Shown: one piece after another, positions 35,179-44,363 of the stretch | Layout of the letters: every line of letters begins with the position of its first letter | Position numbering within the stretch: position 1 is the first letter of the stretch | Assembly (NCBI RefSeq): GCF_019192965.1 | Contig: NZ_JAHTKU010000022.1 | Location: 1 to 64,000, forward strand | DNA: 64,000 nucleotides | Direction: 5' to 3' | DNA from: Nocardioides daeguensis | Lineage (GTDB): Bacteria > Actinomycetota > Actinomycetes > Propionibacteriales > Nocardioidaceae | Position numbers and translations under genes: made by a program | The notes under the pieces: generated by a model | Seen by the model: only the letters and a program-made list of their open reading frames with translations | Databases searched by the model: none | Told to the model about the DNA's origin: nothing

Positions 35179-36210
35179 GTGAGGGCGAACTCCATCATCG
35201 GCCGCGACATGGCCGTCGACCTCGGTACCGCCAACACGCTCGTCTACGTCCGGCGCCGGGGCGTCCTGCTCGACGAGCCGAGCGTCGTCGCGCTCAACGA
35301 CGCCACGGGCGAGGTGATCGCCGTCGGGCACCAGGCCAAGCAGATGCTGGGCCGTACGCCGGACAACATCACCGCGCTGCGCCCGCTGCGCGACGGCGTG
35401 ATCGCCGACTTCGAGGCGACCGAGCAGATGCTGCGCCACTTCATCGCGCGCGTGCACCGGCGCCGCTACTTCGCCAAGCCTCGCATGGTCATCTGCGTCC
35501 CGAGCTCGATCACGCCGGTCGAGCAGCGCGCGGTCAAGGAGGCCGGCTACCAGGCCGGCGCCCGGCGCGTGTACGTCGTCGAGGAGCCGATGGCCGCCGC
35601 GATCGGGGCCGGGCTGCCGGTGCACGAGGCGACGGGCAACATGATCGTCGACGTCGGCGGCGGTACGACGGAGGTCGCCGTCATCTCGCTCGGCGGCATC
35701 GTCACGTCCCTGTCGGTGCGCACCGCCGGCGACGACCTCGACGCCGCGATCATCGCGTGGATGAAGAAGGAGCACGGCGTCATGCTCGGCGAGCGCACCG
35801 CGGAGGACGTCAAGATCACCCTGGGCTCGGCCTTCCCGCGTCCCGGAGAGCCGCACGGCGAGGTCCGCGGCCGCGACATGGTCACCGGCCTGCCGCGCAC
35901 CGTCGAGGTCACCAGCGCCGACATCCGCCACGCGCTCGAGGAGCCGCTGCACGCCATCGTCGACGCCGTGCGGGTCACCCTCGACCAGACGCCGCCGGAG
36001 CTCGCCGGCGACATCATGGACCGCGGCATCGTGCTCACCGGCGGCGGAGCGCTGCTGCGGGGCCTCGACGAGCGGATCCGCCACGAGACCGGCATGCCCG
36101 TCCACGTCGCCGAGGACCCGCTGGTCTCCGTCGCGATGGGCGCCGGCCGCTGCGTGGAGGAGTTCGAGGCACTCCAGCAGGTGCTCGTCACCAACCAGCG
36201 GCGGTTCTGA
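35179..36210 (+). CDS. mreB: Rod shape-determining protein MreB
   Basis: A 343-residue bacterial actin homologue that organises lateral wall growth. The phosphate-1 motif DMAVDLGTANTLVYV, the phosphate-2 motif IVDVGGGTTEVAVIS and the adenosine motif LTGGGALLRGLDE are intact. The GTG at 35179 with GAGGAAG upstream gives the usual MreB length. The start of mreC shares one base with its stop (TGATG). It heads the mreB-mreC-mreD-mrdA-rodA elongation operon. Confidence 0.96.
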   Translation: MRANSIIGRDMAVDLGTANTLVYVRRRGVLLDEPSVVALNDATGEVIAVGHQAKQMLGRTPDNITALRPLRDGVIADFEATEQMLRHFIARVHRRRYFAKPRMVICVPSSITPVEQRAVKEAGYQAGARRVYVVEEPMAAAIGAGLPVHEATGNMIVDVGGGTTEVAVISLGGIVTSLSVRTAGDDLDAAIIAWMKKEHGVMLGERTAEDVKITLGSAFPRPGEPHGEVRGRDMVTGLPRTVEVTSADIRHALEEPLHAIVDAVRVTLDQTPPELAGDIMDRGIVLTGGGALLRGLDERIRHETGMPVHVAEDPLVSVAMGAGRCVEEFEALQQVLVTNQRRF

Positions 36211-37157
36211 TGGCGCTCGACACCCGCCCACCCTCCAACAAGGCGCCGGTACGCCGCACCGGCGCCTCCCGCGAGCCCGAGCGCGATGCCGGCCGCCCGG
36301 CCCGCTCGCTCGTGGTGGCGCTCGTGCTCGCGTCAGCCGCGCTCATGGTGGTCGACAAGGCGGGGGGTGACAGCTCGCCGGTCGACCCGGTCCGCCGCGT
36401 CGTCGGCGAGGTGGTCGGTCCGGTCCAGGCCGGGGTCTCCGCCGTGGTCCGCCCGGTGGTCGACCTGCCCGGCGCCGTGCGCACCAACGCCTCGCTGCGC
36501 GGCGACGTGAAGCAGCTCGAGGCCGAGAACGCCGACCTGCGCAACCAGCTCGCCAAGGCCGGGTACGACGACCAGCGGCTCGCCGAGCTCGAGGGGCTGC
36601 GGGCCGTGGCCGGCGACCTCGGCTACGCCCTGTTGCCGGCCCGGGTGATCGCGATCGGCCCGGCGCAGTCGTTCTCCAGCACGGTCACGCTCGACGCCGG
36701 CTCCGACGCCGGCCTGCACCCCGACATGACCGTGGTCGCCGCGGAGGGCCTGGTCGGCCGGATCACCTCGGTCACCGCCCACACCGCCACGGTGCTCCTC
36801 ATCGTCGACGACACGTCCTCGGTGGGAGGGCGGATCGGCGAGAACATGGAGCTTGGCTTCGTCCGCGGCCACGGCAGCCTCGGCACCGACGACCGCCTGG
36901 AGATGGAGCTCGCCGACCGCAACGTCGTGCCCAAGGTCGGCCAGCAGATCGTGACGTGGGGCAGCGAGGGTGGCTCGCCGTACGTCGCCGGCGTCCCGAT
37001 CGGCACGGTCGGCAAGGTCTACGAGTCGCTGCGGGAGACGTCGTACCGCGCCGTCATCACGCCCGGGGTCGACTTCACCGCGCTCGACCTGGTCGGCGTC
37101 GTGGTGCCGTCGGGCACCCGGGGCCGCGTGATCGAGGCCGACGGGAGTCTGCGGTGA
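36210..37157 (+). CDS. mreC: Rod shape-determining protein MreC
   Basis: A 315-residue protein with a cytoplasmic start, a membrane segment at about residues 32-48, a coiled coil near 95-115 (KQLEAENADLRNQLAKAG) and the beta-barrel MreC domain that follows (SSTVTLDAGSDAGLHPDMTVV, and IGENMELGFVRGHG). MreC links MreB to the periplasmic PBP2-RodA complex. It overlaps mreB by one base and mreD by four. Confidence 0.95.
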   Translation: MALDTRPPSNKAPVRRTGASREPERDAGRPARSLVVALVLASAALMVVDKAGGDSSPVDPVRRVVGEVVGPVQAGVSAVVRPVVDLPGAVRTNASLRGDVKQLEAENADLRNQLAKAGYDDQRLAELEGLRAVAGDLGYALLPARVIAIGPAQSFSSTVTLDAGSDAGLHPDMTVVAAEGLVGRITSVTAHTATVLLIVDDTSSVGGRIGENMELGFVRGHGSLGTDDRLEMELADRNVVPKVGQQIVTWGSEGGSPYVAGVPIGTVGKVYESLRETSYRAVITPGVDFTALDLVGVVVPSGTRGRVIEADGSLR

Positions 37158-37762
37158 GCGGCCGCTCGACCGGTCGCCTGGTCGCGGTCCTCGTCGCCGT
37201 CTTCGTCGCCCTGCTGCTCCAGGTGACGGTGCTCCCCAACTTCGCCTGGGACGTCGGCGGGCTCGGCGTCGTCCCCGACCTCGTGCTGCTCGTCGTGGTC
37301 GCGACCGCGCTGGCCACCGACACCCGGTTCGCCACCCTGACCGGCTTCTGGGCCGGGCTGCTGCTCGACATCGCGCCGCCCGCCGACCATCTCGCCGGCC
37401 GTTGGGCGCTGGCCCTGATGGCCGTCGGGTACGTCGTGGGCCGGCTCGTCCACGACAACGCCGGTGACGTCGGCGCCGGGAGCCGCTTCGCCCGGGAGGG
37501 CGTACGACGCCCGCCGCTCGGGCTCGCTCTGGCCGCGGCCGCCGGCGGCTCGTTCATCGGCACCTCGGTGTTCGCGCTGACCGGGCTGTTGCTGCGCGAC
37601 TCCGGTGCCGCGATCGCCGATCTGCTGCCCGTGGCGCTGGTCGCTCTCGTCCTCGACGTGGTGGCGGCCCTGGTCGTCGTCCCGGCGACGTTGTGGCTGC
37701 TCGACCGCACCACCCGCGACGGTCTGCCGCGTCCCTCCCAGCGGATCCGGGTCCGCACCTGA
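37154..37762 (+). CDS. mreD: Rod shape-determining protein MreD
   Basis: A 202-residue membrane protein with about five segments. The sequence LQVTVLPNFAWDVGGLGVVPDLVLLVVVA near the start is typical of MreD. It belongs to the elongation complex and probably stabilises MreC. GTG overlaps the mreC stop (GTGA), and its own stop shares one base with mrdA (TGATG). Confidence 0.92.
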   Translation: MSGRSTGRLVAVLVAVFVALLLQVTVLPNFAWDVGGLGVVPDLVLLVVVATALATDTRFATLTGFWAGLLLDIAPPADHLAGRWALALMAVGYVVGRLVHDNAGDVGAGSRFAREGVRRPPLGLALAAAAGGSFIGTSVFALTGLLLRDSGAAIADLLPVALVALVLDVVAALVVVPATLWLLDRTTRDGLPRPSQRIRVRT

Positions 37763-39909
37763 TGCCGTCGACCGCCACCGCAGGGGCCTCCCACCGCAGC
37801 CGGCTGCGGCTGATCGTCATCCAGACCCTGGTCTTCTCGCTGCTCGCCACCCTCGGCGCGCGGCTCTACTACCTCCAGGTCGTCTCGGGGGAGCGCTACC
37901 AGGGCAAGGCCGCGTCGCAGTCGGTCCGCGAGATCGTCGTGCAGCCGCAACGTGGCCTCATCGTCGACGCGATGGGCCGCCCGCTGGTCACCAACCGGCT
38001 GACCTGGGTGGTCTCCCTCGACCGCACCCTGCTGGGGAGGATGTCGGCCGCCGACCGGGCCGAGCTGCTGCGCCGCACGTCCGAGGCGATCGGTCTCGGG
38101 GTCGGCGAGATCGAGGCGAAGCTGCTGCTCTGCGGCGACGACGGCGCGGTCGCCGGCCAGTGCTGGAACGGCTCGCCCTACCAGCCCGTCCCCGTCGCGC
38201 AGGACGTCAAGGAGGGCGCCGCGCTGCGGATCCTGGAGCAGCCCGAGGACTTCCCGGGCGTGGTCGTGGACCGGCAGAGTGTGCGGCAGTACCCCGCGCC
38301 GTACGGCATCAACGCTGCCCACGTGCTCGGCTACCTCAGCCCGATCACCAAGGACGAGCTCGAGTCGGCCGAGGACTCCGGCGACAGCTCGGTCAACGGC
38401 GCCTCCGTGGTCGGCCGGGCCGGCGTGGAGAAGGAGTACGACGAGTGGCTGCGCGGGCAGCCGGGCTACGACCAGGTCGCGGTCGACTCCAAGGGCCGGG
38501 TCCGTGAGGACGTGTCGGGCCTCGAGGCCCAGCCCGGCGACACCCTGGTCACCTCGATCGACGCGAAGGTGCAAAGCGTCGTCGAGGAGCAGCTCGCCGC
38601 GATGATCGCCCAGCAGCGCCGGACCCGCGACCCGGTGACCAAGCGCAACTTCGAGGCCGACTCCGGTGCCGCCGTGGTGCTGGAGGCGAAGACCGGTCGC
38701 ATCGTCGCGATGGCCAGCCAGCCGACGTACGACCCCTCGGTGTGGGTGGGCGGCATCACCGACAAGCAGCTCAAGCGCCTCTACTCCGAGGCGGCCGGGA
38801 CGCCGCTGCTCGCGCGTTCCTTCCAGGGCCAGTTCGCGCCGGGCTCGACGTGGAAGCCGTTCATGACCGTCGGCGCGCTGACCCACGGCTACGCGCCGTC
38901 GACCGTCCTGCCGTGCTCCTCGGCCGTGCAGATCGGCAACCGGGCGTTCCACAACCACGAGTCGGCCGCCTACGGGCCGATCACCTTCGCCCGCGCCCTC
39001 GAGGTCTCCTGCAACACCTTCTTCTTCCAGGTCGGGATGCACTTCTGGCAGACGCTCGGCGCCGACGCCGACGATGCGTCGGCGAAGGACCCGCTGGTCG
39101 AGCAGGCCGAGCGGTTCGGCTTCGGCGAGCGCACCGGCGTCGACCTGCCCGGTGAGGCGTCGGGTCGGGTCGCCGACCGCAAGTGGAAGCGCAAGTACTA
39201 CGAGTCGATGAAGGACTACTACTGCGGCATAGCGAAGAAGCCGCAGGACACGGGACCGAAGGGGACCTCCGACTTCGTCTACAAGTTCGCCCGCGAGTTC
39301 TGCGTCGAGGGTTGGAAGTACAAGATCACCGACGCCGCGAACTTCGCGATCGGCCAGGGCGACACCATCGTGACGCCGTTGCAGCTGGCCCGCGGCTATG
39401 CGGCGATCTCCAACGGCGGCACCCTGTGGGTGCCGCGGGTCGGCAAGGCGATCGTGTCGCCCGACGGCAAGGTGATCCGCGAGATCGAGCCGAAGAAGGA
39501 GCGCAAGCTCAAGATCCCGGCGTCCGTGCTGAGGTACCTCGACGACGCGCTCCAGGGCGTCGCCCTGCGCGGCACGATGAACTGGAAGCTCCAGGGCTTC
39601 CCGCTCGACAAGGTCCAGATCCGCGCCAAGACCGGCTCCGCCGAGGTCTACGGCAAGCAGTCCACGGGCTGGGTGGCGTCGTACACCAAGGACTACGTCG
39701 TCGTGATGATGATGAGCCAGGGCGGCACCGGCTCGGGCTCGACCGGTGACGGCATCCGCGCGATCTGGGAGGCGCTGTACGGCGTCGACGGCGAGCAGGT
39801 GGACCCCGGCAAGGCCGCCATCCCCGGCGTCACCCCGCCGGCCCAGCTGCCGAACTTCGGCGACGACGGCTCGATCCTCCCGCCCGCGCGGGCGAAGGGC
39901 GGCGAGTGA
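37762..39909 (+). CDS. mrdA: Penicillin-binding protein 2 (elongation transpeptidase)
   Basis: A 715-residue class B PBP. One membrane segment lies near residues 16-38, and a dimerisation domain follows. The transpeptidase motifs are Ser362 and Lys365 (STWKP), SCN (416-418) and KTG (623-625). It cross-links peptidoglycan during lateral growth together with RodA, encoded immediately after. A segment around residues 470-520 with several cysteines (YYCGI, EFCVEG) is an insertion relative to E. coli PBP2, as seen in some actinobacteria. TGATG joins it to both neighbours. Confidence 0.95.
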   Translation: MPSTATAGASHRSRLRLIVIQTLVFSLLATLGARLYYLQVVSGERYQGKAASQSVREIVVQPQRGLIVDAMGRPLVTNRLTWVVSLDRTLLGRMSAADRAELLRRTSEAIGLGVGEIEAKLLLCGDDGAVAGQCWNGSPYQPVPVAQDVKEGAALRILEQPEDFPGVVVDRQSVRQYPAPYGINAAHVLGYLSPITKDELESAEDSGDSSVNGASVVGRAGVEKEYDEWLRGQPGYDQVAVDSKGRVREDVSGLEAQPGDTLVTSIDAKVQSVVEEQLAAMIAQQRRTRDPVTKRNFEADSGAAVVLEAKTGRIVAMASQPTYDPSVWVGGITDKQLKRLYSEAAGTPLLARSFQGQFAPGSTWKPFMTVGALTHGYAPSTVLPCSSAVQIGNRAFHNHESAAYGPITFARALEVSCNTFFFQVGMHFWQTLGADADDASAKDPLVEQAERFGFGERTGVDLPGEASGRVADRKWKRKYYESMKDYYCGIAKKPQDTGPKGTSDFVYKFAREFCVEGWKYKITDAANFAIGQGDTIVTPLQLARGYAAISNGGTLWVPRVGKAIVSPDGKVIREIEPKKERKLKIPASVLRYLDDALQGVALRGTMNWKLQGFPLDKVQIRAKTGSAEVYGKQSTGWVASYTKDYVVVMMMSQGGTGSGSTGDGIRAIWEALYGVDGEQVDPGKAAIPGVTPPAQLPNFGDDGSILPPARAKGGE

Positions 39910-41138
39910 TGAGCAACCGGATTCCCGGCCGCAGCCAGGGCAGCACCCGCCGTACGACGGCCTCGCGTCGCGTGGGCCGGCTCCAGTGGGCCGACCTGGA
40001 CCTCGTCCTGCTCGGCGCGGTCCTCGTGCTCTCGCTGCTCGGCTGCGTGCTGATCTGGTCGGCGACCCTCGAGCGAGACGACCTGACGGGCGGTGACCCG
40101 CGGGCGTTCCTGGTCAAGCAGGTCGTCAATGTCGTGATCGGGATCGGGCTGATGCTGCTGGTGGTGGTCACCGACCACCGGTGGGTGCGGATCCTCGCGC
40201 CGATCGGCTACCTCGTCGCCATCGGCGGGCTGGTCCTGGTGCTCGTGATGGGCTCGACGATCAACGGCTCCCGCTCGTGGCTGATCATCGGCGGGATGTC
40301 CTTCCAGCCCTCCGAGCTGGCCAAGCTGGCGGTCGTGGTCGGCATGGCCCTGGTCGTCGCCGAGCGCAGCGAGGGCCGCTGGCGCGACCGGGTCGGCACC
40401 TCCGACGTGCTCTTCATGCTGCTGGTCGCCGGCATCCCCGCGGTGCTGATCCTCGCCCAGCCCGACCTCGGCACCATGCTCGTGCTCACGGCCACCGTGT
40501 TCGGCGTGATCGCCGCCTCCGGCGCCCACCGGCGCTGGCTGGGCCTGCTGGCCGGCGGCGGCGTGGCCGCCGCCGTGCTGGCGGTGTCGAGCGGGATGCT
40601 GAAGGAGTACCAGGTCGACCGGTTCCTCGCCTTCACCAACCCGGCGCTGGACCCGAAGGGCGCCGGCTACAACGTCGAGCAGGCCCGGATCGCGGTCGGC
40701 AACGGCGGGCTGTTCGGCCAGGGCCTGTTCCACGGCTCGCAGACCCAGTCCGGGTTCGTGCCCGAGCAGCACACCGACTTCGTGTTCACCGTCGCCGGCG
40801 AGGAGCTCGGCCTGGTCGGTGCCGCGCTGATCGTCGCGCTGCTGGGCGTCGTGCTGTGGAGGGCCCTGCGGATCGCCGCCCGTACCGACGACGTGTTCGG
40901 CCGGATCGCGGCGGCTGGGATCGCCTGCTGGTTCGGCTTCCAGGCATTCCAGAACATCGGCATGTGCCTGGGCATCATGCCGGTCACCGGCGTCCCGCTC
41001 CCGTTCGTGTCCTACGGCGGCTCCTCGATGTTCGCCGGCATGCTCGCCGTCGGGCTGCTGCAGAACATCCACCTGCGGGCGCTGTCCGCGCCGGCGTCGC
41101 GACTCGCGCCCCAGCAGCGGGTGCTCGTCCGGGGCTGA
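39909..41138 (+). CDS. rodA: Peptidoglycan glycosyltransferase RodA
   Basis: A 409-residue SEDS-family polymerase with about ten membrane segments. The motifs STINGSRSWLIIGGMSFQPSELAKL, QPDLGTMLVL, the loop QTQSGFVPEQHTDFVFTVAGEELG and the C-terminal GVPLPFVSYGGSS are all present. It polymerises lipid II in the elongation complex with PBP2. Its ATG shares one base with the mrdA stop. It ends the operon; a repeat follows. Confidence 0.95.
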   Translation: MSNRIPGRSQGSTRRTTASRRVGRLQWADLDLVLLGAVLVLSLLGCVLIWSATLERDDLTGGDPRAFLVKQVVNVVIGIGLMLLVVVTDHRWVRILAPIGYLVAIGGLVLVLVMGSTINGSRSWLIIGGMSFQPSELAKLAVVVGMALVVAERSEGRWRDRVGTSDVLFMLLVAGIPAVLILAQPDLGTMLVLTATVFGVIAASGAHRRWLGLLAGGGVAAAVLAVSSGMLKEYQVDRFLAFTNPALDPKGAGYNVEQARIAVGNGGLFGQGLFHGSQTQSGFVPEQHTDFVFTVAGEELGLVGAALIVALLGVVLWRALRIAARTDDVFGRIAAAGIACWFGFQAFQNIGMCLGIMPVTGVPLPFVSYGGSSMFAGMLAVGLLQNIHLRALSAPASRLAPQQRVLVRG

Positions 41139-41148
41139 TCCACCCCGG

Positions 41149-41190
41149 TGGTTGAGGTGCGACGAGCGCCAGCGAGGAGCCTCGAAACCA
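41149..41190. repeat. Palindromic intergenic repeat after rodA
   Basis: An imperfect palindrome that begins TGGTTGAGG and ends CTCGAAACCA. Its core GAGCGCCAGCGAGGA (41164-41178) recurs in inverted form at 41262-41276. Elements of this look are dispersed in several actinobacterial genomes; that is general recollection. Confidence 0.6.
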
Positions 41191-41242
41191 CTGGCCTTGC
41201 TGCGGGAACTGTCCGCAGACGGTCGGCAGCGCCTCGCCACGT

Positions 41243-41297
41243 CTCGTGACGCGTCGCTCAGTCCTCGCTGGCGCTCGGGCCTGAGCCGACGCTCCTC
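41243..41297 (-). repeat. Dispersed palindromic intergenic repeat, copy 2
   Basis: On the minus strand it begins TCGAGGAGCGTCGGC and ends GACGCGTCACGAG, matching copy 1 at 20358-20416 block for block. The middle holds the inverted core shared with 41149-41190. Confidence 0.6.
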
Positions 41298-41362
41298 GAT
41301 CTGCGGCCCTGATCCACACCCTCGCAAGCTCGGGTGTGGGGGCCTCCGGCAGGATAGGCGCC

Positions 41363-41908
41363 GTGTTGACCGTCCGCCGCGCGCCGCGTTCCCGCGTGCG
41401 CCTCGCGGCGACGCTCGGCAGTGTCGAGAGCGTGACGGCGCTCGTCCTGGCCCACGTGGCGGCCGGGGGAGAGGCGCCGGCGGCCTGGTGGCTGGCCGCC
41501 TTCGCCGTCCTCGTGTACGGCGCCAGCGGGGTCGTGCTGCGTGAGCGGGCCGGGATCCGGGTGGTCCTGCCCGCGCTGCTCGCGGCGCAGGTGCTCGGGC
41601 ACGCCTGGCTGGTGACCCTGGCCCCGGACGCGCACCCGGGCCACGAGCACACCGCCGCCGCCTTCCTCGGCCTCACCCCGGCCATGCTCGGCGCCCACCT
41701 GCTGGCGGCCGCGGTCACCGGCGTGATGTGGGTGCTGCGCCGCCGCGCGGTGGAGGTGCTGCTGCAGTGGACCGACGCGGGCGTCGTACCGCTGCCGGTG
41801 GTGCGGCGTACGGATCTCCCGGCTCCGCGCCGGGCCCGGACCGCGCGCGAGCACCGCGCGCTGGCGCCGACCCGCGGCCCGCCGGCGGGCACCCTCGCGA
41901 TCGCCTGA
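41363..41908 (+). CDS. Small multi-pass membrane protein near copper genes
   Basis: A 181-residue protein with about four membrane segments between residues 10 and 125 and a basic, Pro/Arg-rich cytoplasmic tail. A loop holds PDAHPGHEHTAA, three histidines that could bind metal. I recognise no named family, but small membrane proteins of this kind often neighbour ycnI-copC genes. It begins at GTG seven bases after a CAGGAT box. It is followed in the same direction, 64 bases later, by the YcnI gene. Confidence 0.7.
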   Translation: MLTVRRAPRSRVRLAATLGSVESVTALVLAHVAAGGEAPAAWWLAAFAVLVYGASGVVLRERAGIRVVLPALLAAQVLGHAWLVTLAPDAHPGHEHTAAAFLGLTPAMLGAHLLAAAVTGVMWVLRRRAVEVLLQWTDAGVVPLPVVRRTDLPAPRRARTAREHRALAPTRGPPAGTLAIA

Positions 41909-41972
41909 CTCCGCGACGGAGGCAGGCGGTCCGCCGCTGCCCCCACAGAGTCGACCGATCGAGAGAGAAACC

Positions 41973-42707
41973 ATGCAGATCCGACGCTTCACCCTGCCCA
42001 CCCTCGGTGCCACCGCGGCGCTCGGGATCGTCGCCCTGAGCGCCGGTGCCGCGAGCGCGCACGTCGACGTGGCGCCCGACACCACCGCGGCGGGCTCGTA
42101 CGCCGTGCTCACCTTCAGCGTGCCCCACGGCTGCGAGGGGTCGCCGACGACCAAGGTCGCCATCCAGATGCCCGCCGACATCCCCCAGGTCACGCCGAGT
42201 GTCAACCCCGGCTGGACCGTCGAGAAGGTCAGCGAGTCGCTCGCCGAGCCGCTCGAGGACGCCCACGGCAACGCGATCACCGAGCGGATCAGCCAGGTCG
42301 TCTACACGGCGCGGACCCCGCTGCAGGACGGCTTCCGCGACACCCTCGCGCTGTCCGTCCAGCTGCCCGAGAAGGTCGGCGAGACCCTCACCTTCCCGGT
42401 GCTGCAGACCTGCGCCCAGGGGGAGACCGCCTGGAACGAGACGCCGGCGGAGGGTCAGGACGAGGAGGAGCTGAAGAACCCGGCTCCGGCCCTGACCACC
42501 ACCGAGGCCAGCGCCGAGAGCCACCACGGCGGTGCGGCCACGGCCTCCGACGAGGACTCCGAGGAGGACTCCGACGAGCACGCCGACGCGAAGTCCGAGG
42601 CGGACGACGGCGACGGCAACGGCCTCGCGATCGGTGGCCTGGTCGCCGGTCTGGGTGGTCTCGCCCTCGGCGGCCTCGCGCTCGCGCGCTCCGGCAAGTC
42701 GGCCTGA
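41973..42707 (+). CDS. ycnI: YcnI-like copper-binding protein (DUF1775)
   Basis: A 244-residue secreted and membrane-anchored protein. The signal peptide ends at ASA, so the mature protein starts with His30 (HVDVAPDTT), the copper-binding N-terminal histidine of YcnI. The DUF1775 domain runs to about residue 155 (TFPVLQTCAQGETAWNE). An acidic linker (DEDSEEDSDEHADAKSEADD) and a C-terminal membrane segment (GLVAGLGGLALGGLAL) follow. It probably handles copper at the cell surface with the CopC-CopD protein encoded 9 bases downstream. Confidence 0.92.
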   Translation: MQIRRFTLPTLGATAALGIVALSAGAASAHVDVAPDTTAAGSYAVLTFSVPHGCEGSPTTKVAIQMPADIPQVTPSVNPGWTVEKVSESLAEPLEDAHGNAITERISQVVYTARTPLQDGFRDTLALSVQLPEKVGETLTFPVLQTCAQGETAWNETPAEGQDEEELKNPAPALTTTEASAESHHGGAATASDEDSEEDSDEHADAKSEADDGDGNGLAIGGLVAGLGGLALGGLALARSGKSA

Positions 42708-42716
42708 GCGCTGACG

Positions 42717-44363
42717 ATGACGCGGCGGGTGCCGGCGTACCTCCTCGCCGTCCTCCTCGCCGTCCTGACGGTGGTCGGGGCGGCGGGGCCGGCGTCGGCA
42801 CACGCCACCCTCGTCTCGACCGACCCCGCCGAGGGCGCGGTGCTGGACGAGGCGCCGAGCCAGGTGAGGTTCACCTTCGACGAGCCGGTCCAGCTCGTCC
42901 CGAACGGACTGCTCGCCTTCGACGCGAAGGGCAGGCGGGTCGACGTCGCGCCGTCCGCCCACGGCGTCGAGGTCACCGGCCGGCTGCCGGGCGAGCTCGC
43001 CGACGGGACCTACGTCGTCACCTGGCGGGTGGTCTCCGCGGACGGCCACCCGATCGCCGGGTCGCTGACCTTCCACGTCGGCGCGCCCAGCCCGAGGGTG
43101 GTGCCGCCCGAGACCGGCCCGGCCGACCCCGGCGCCGTGCCGACGGTGCAGGGGATCGTCCACGGCCTCGACTACGCGGCACTGCTGCTCGCGGGCGGGC
43201 TCGCGGTCTTCCTGGCCTGGACGGCCCGGGGGGTCCGCCTCCCCGACGAGGTACGACGACGCGTGGTGCGCCTGCTCCGCGCCAGTGCGCTGGCGGCGGT
43301 GCTCGCGGCCGCGCTCGCCGTACCTCTCGCGGGGGCCTACCAGCTCGGCTCCGGGCTCGGCGAGCTGCTCGACCCGGCGTCGTTCGATCCCGGCCTGGTG
43401 CAGGACGACCTGGTCGTGCTGGTCCTGCAGGCGGCCGGGCTCGGGGTCGCGGTTGGGGCCGCCGGGCGGGCTCGGTCCTCGCTCGCCGTCGACCTCGTGA
43501 CCGCGCTGGCGGTCTGGTCGCCGGCGCTGGTCGGGCACACCCGGGCCTACGAGCCGAGCACGCTGCTCGTCGTCACCGACGCGCTCCACCTCAGCGCCGG
43601 CGCCGTCTGGCTCGGCGGCCTCACCGGTCTCGCGCTCACCCTGCCGGCCGTCGCCGGGCGGCCCCGGGACGCCGCGCAGCTGATCGCCCGGTTCTCGGCG
43701 GTGGCTGCCGGCCTGCTCGTCGCGCTCGCCGTCACGGGGGTGCTGATGGGCTGGCGGATCGTCGGCGCCTGGACGCCGCTCGTCGAGGAGACCTGGGGCC
43801 GGCTGCTGCTGGTGAAGTTCGCCCTGGTGCTGGTGGTGGTCGCGCTCGCGGCCCACAACCGGTTCCGGCTGGTGCCGCGGGTGGCGGGCGACGGCGGGCA
43901 CGAGCAGCGCCGACTCGCCGCGGGCCTGGTCCGGCGCACGGTCGTCGCCGAGGCCGTCGTCCTGGTCGCGGTCCTCGGCGTCACCGGCTTCCTCACCCAG
44001 AAGCCGCCCACCGGCGCCGCCCCCGGCGCCCCGCAGACCGTCGACACCGGCGTCGTGACCGGCGTCGCGAGCGACGACCTCAAGGTGCTCGCGGTCCTCG
44101 ACCCCGGCCCGGGCCTGCAGCGCACGCTGATCGTCCAGGTGCAGAACCTCGCCGGCGACCCCCTCGACCTCGCCGCAGCGCCTGCGGTCGCGCTGCGTTC
44201 CGACAGCGTCGACCTCGGCACCGTCCCGGTCGCGCCGAGCAGTGCCGGCACCTACACGGCCGAGGTGGTGTTCCCGCACGCGGGCACGTGGCAGCTGCAG
44301 GTCAGCATCCGGGTCGACACGTTCACCAGCCCGGTGACGACGGTCGAGCTCAGGGTGCGCTGA
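42717..44363 (+). CDS. CopC-CopD fusion copper protein
   Basis: A 548-residue protein. The signal peptide ends at ASA with mature His29, the first copper ligand of CopC (HATLVSTDPAEGA). The CopC domain continues to about residue 125, including VSADGHPIAGS. The CopD membrane domain with about eight segments follows (about 145-435). A C-terminal extracytoplasmic domain of roughly 100 residues (DDLKVLAVLDPGPG to the end) resembles a FixH/YtkA-like beta domain. It probably takes up or buffers copper. Its 3' end overlaps the convergent lipoprotein gene by 14 bases. Confidence 0.93.
   Translation: MTRRVPAYLLAVLLAVLTVVGAAGPASAHATLVSTDPAEGAVLDEAPSQVRFTFDEPVQLVPNGLLAFDAKGRRVDVAPSAHGVEVTGRLPGELADGTYVVTWRVVSADGHPIAGSLTFHVGAPSPRVVPPETGPADPGAVPTVQGIVHGLDYAALLLAGGLAVFLAWTARGVRLPDEVRRRVVRLLRASALAAVLAAALAVPLAGAYQLGSGLGELLDPASFDPGLVQDDLVVLVLQAAGLGVAVGAAGRARSSLAVDLVTALAVWSPALVGHTRAYEPSTLLVVTDALHLSAGAVWLGGLTGLALTLPAVAGRPRDAAQLIARFSAVAAGLLVALAVTGVLMGWRIVGAWTPLVEETWGRLLLVKFALVLVVVALAAHNRFRLVPRVAGDGGHEQRRLAAGLVRRTVVAEAVVLVAVLGVTGFLTQKPPTGAAPGAPQTVDTGVVTGVASDDLKVLAVLDPGPGLQRTLIVQVQNLAGDPLDLAAAPAVALRSDSVDLGTVPVAPSSAGTYTAEVVFPHAGTWQLQVSIRVDTFTSPVTTVELRVR

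Noticed and set aside
41139-41362. Insertion sequence remnant after rodA
   Set aside because: Short palindromic repeats are present but no transposase fragment or target duplication, so it is described as a dispersed repeat only.
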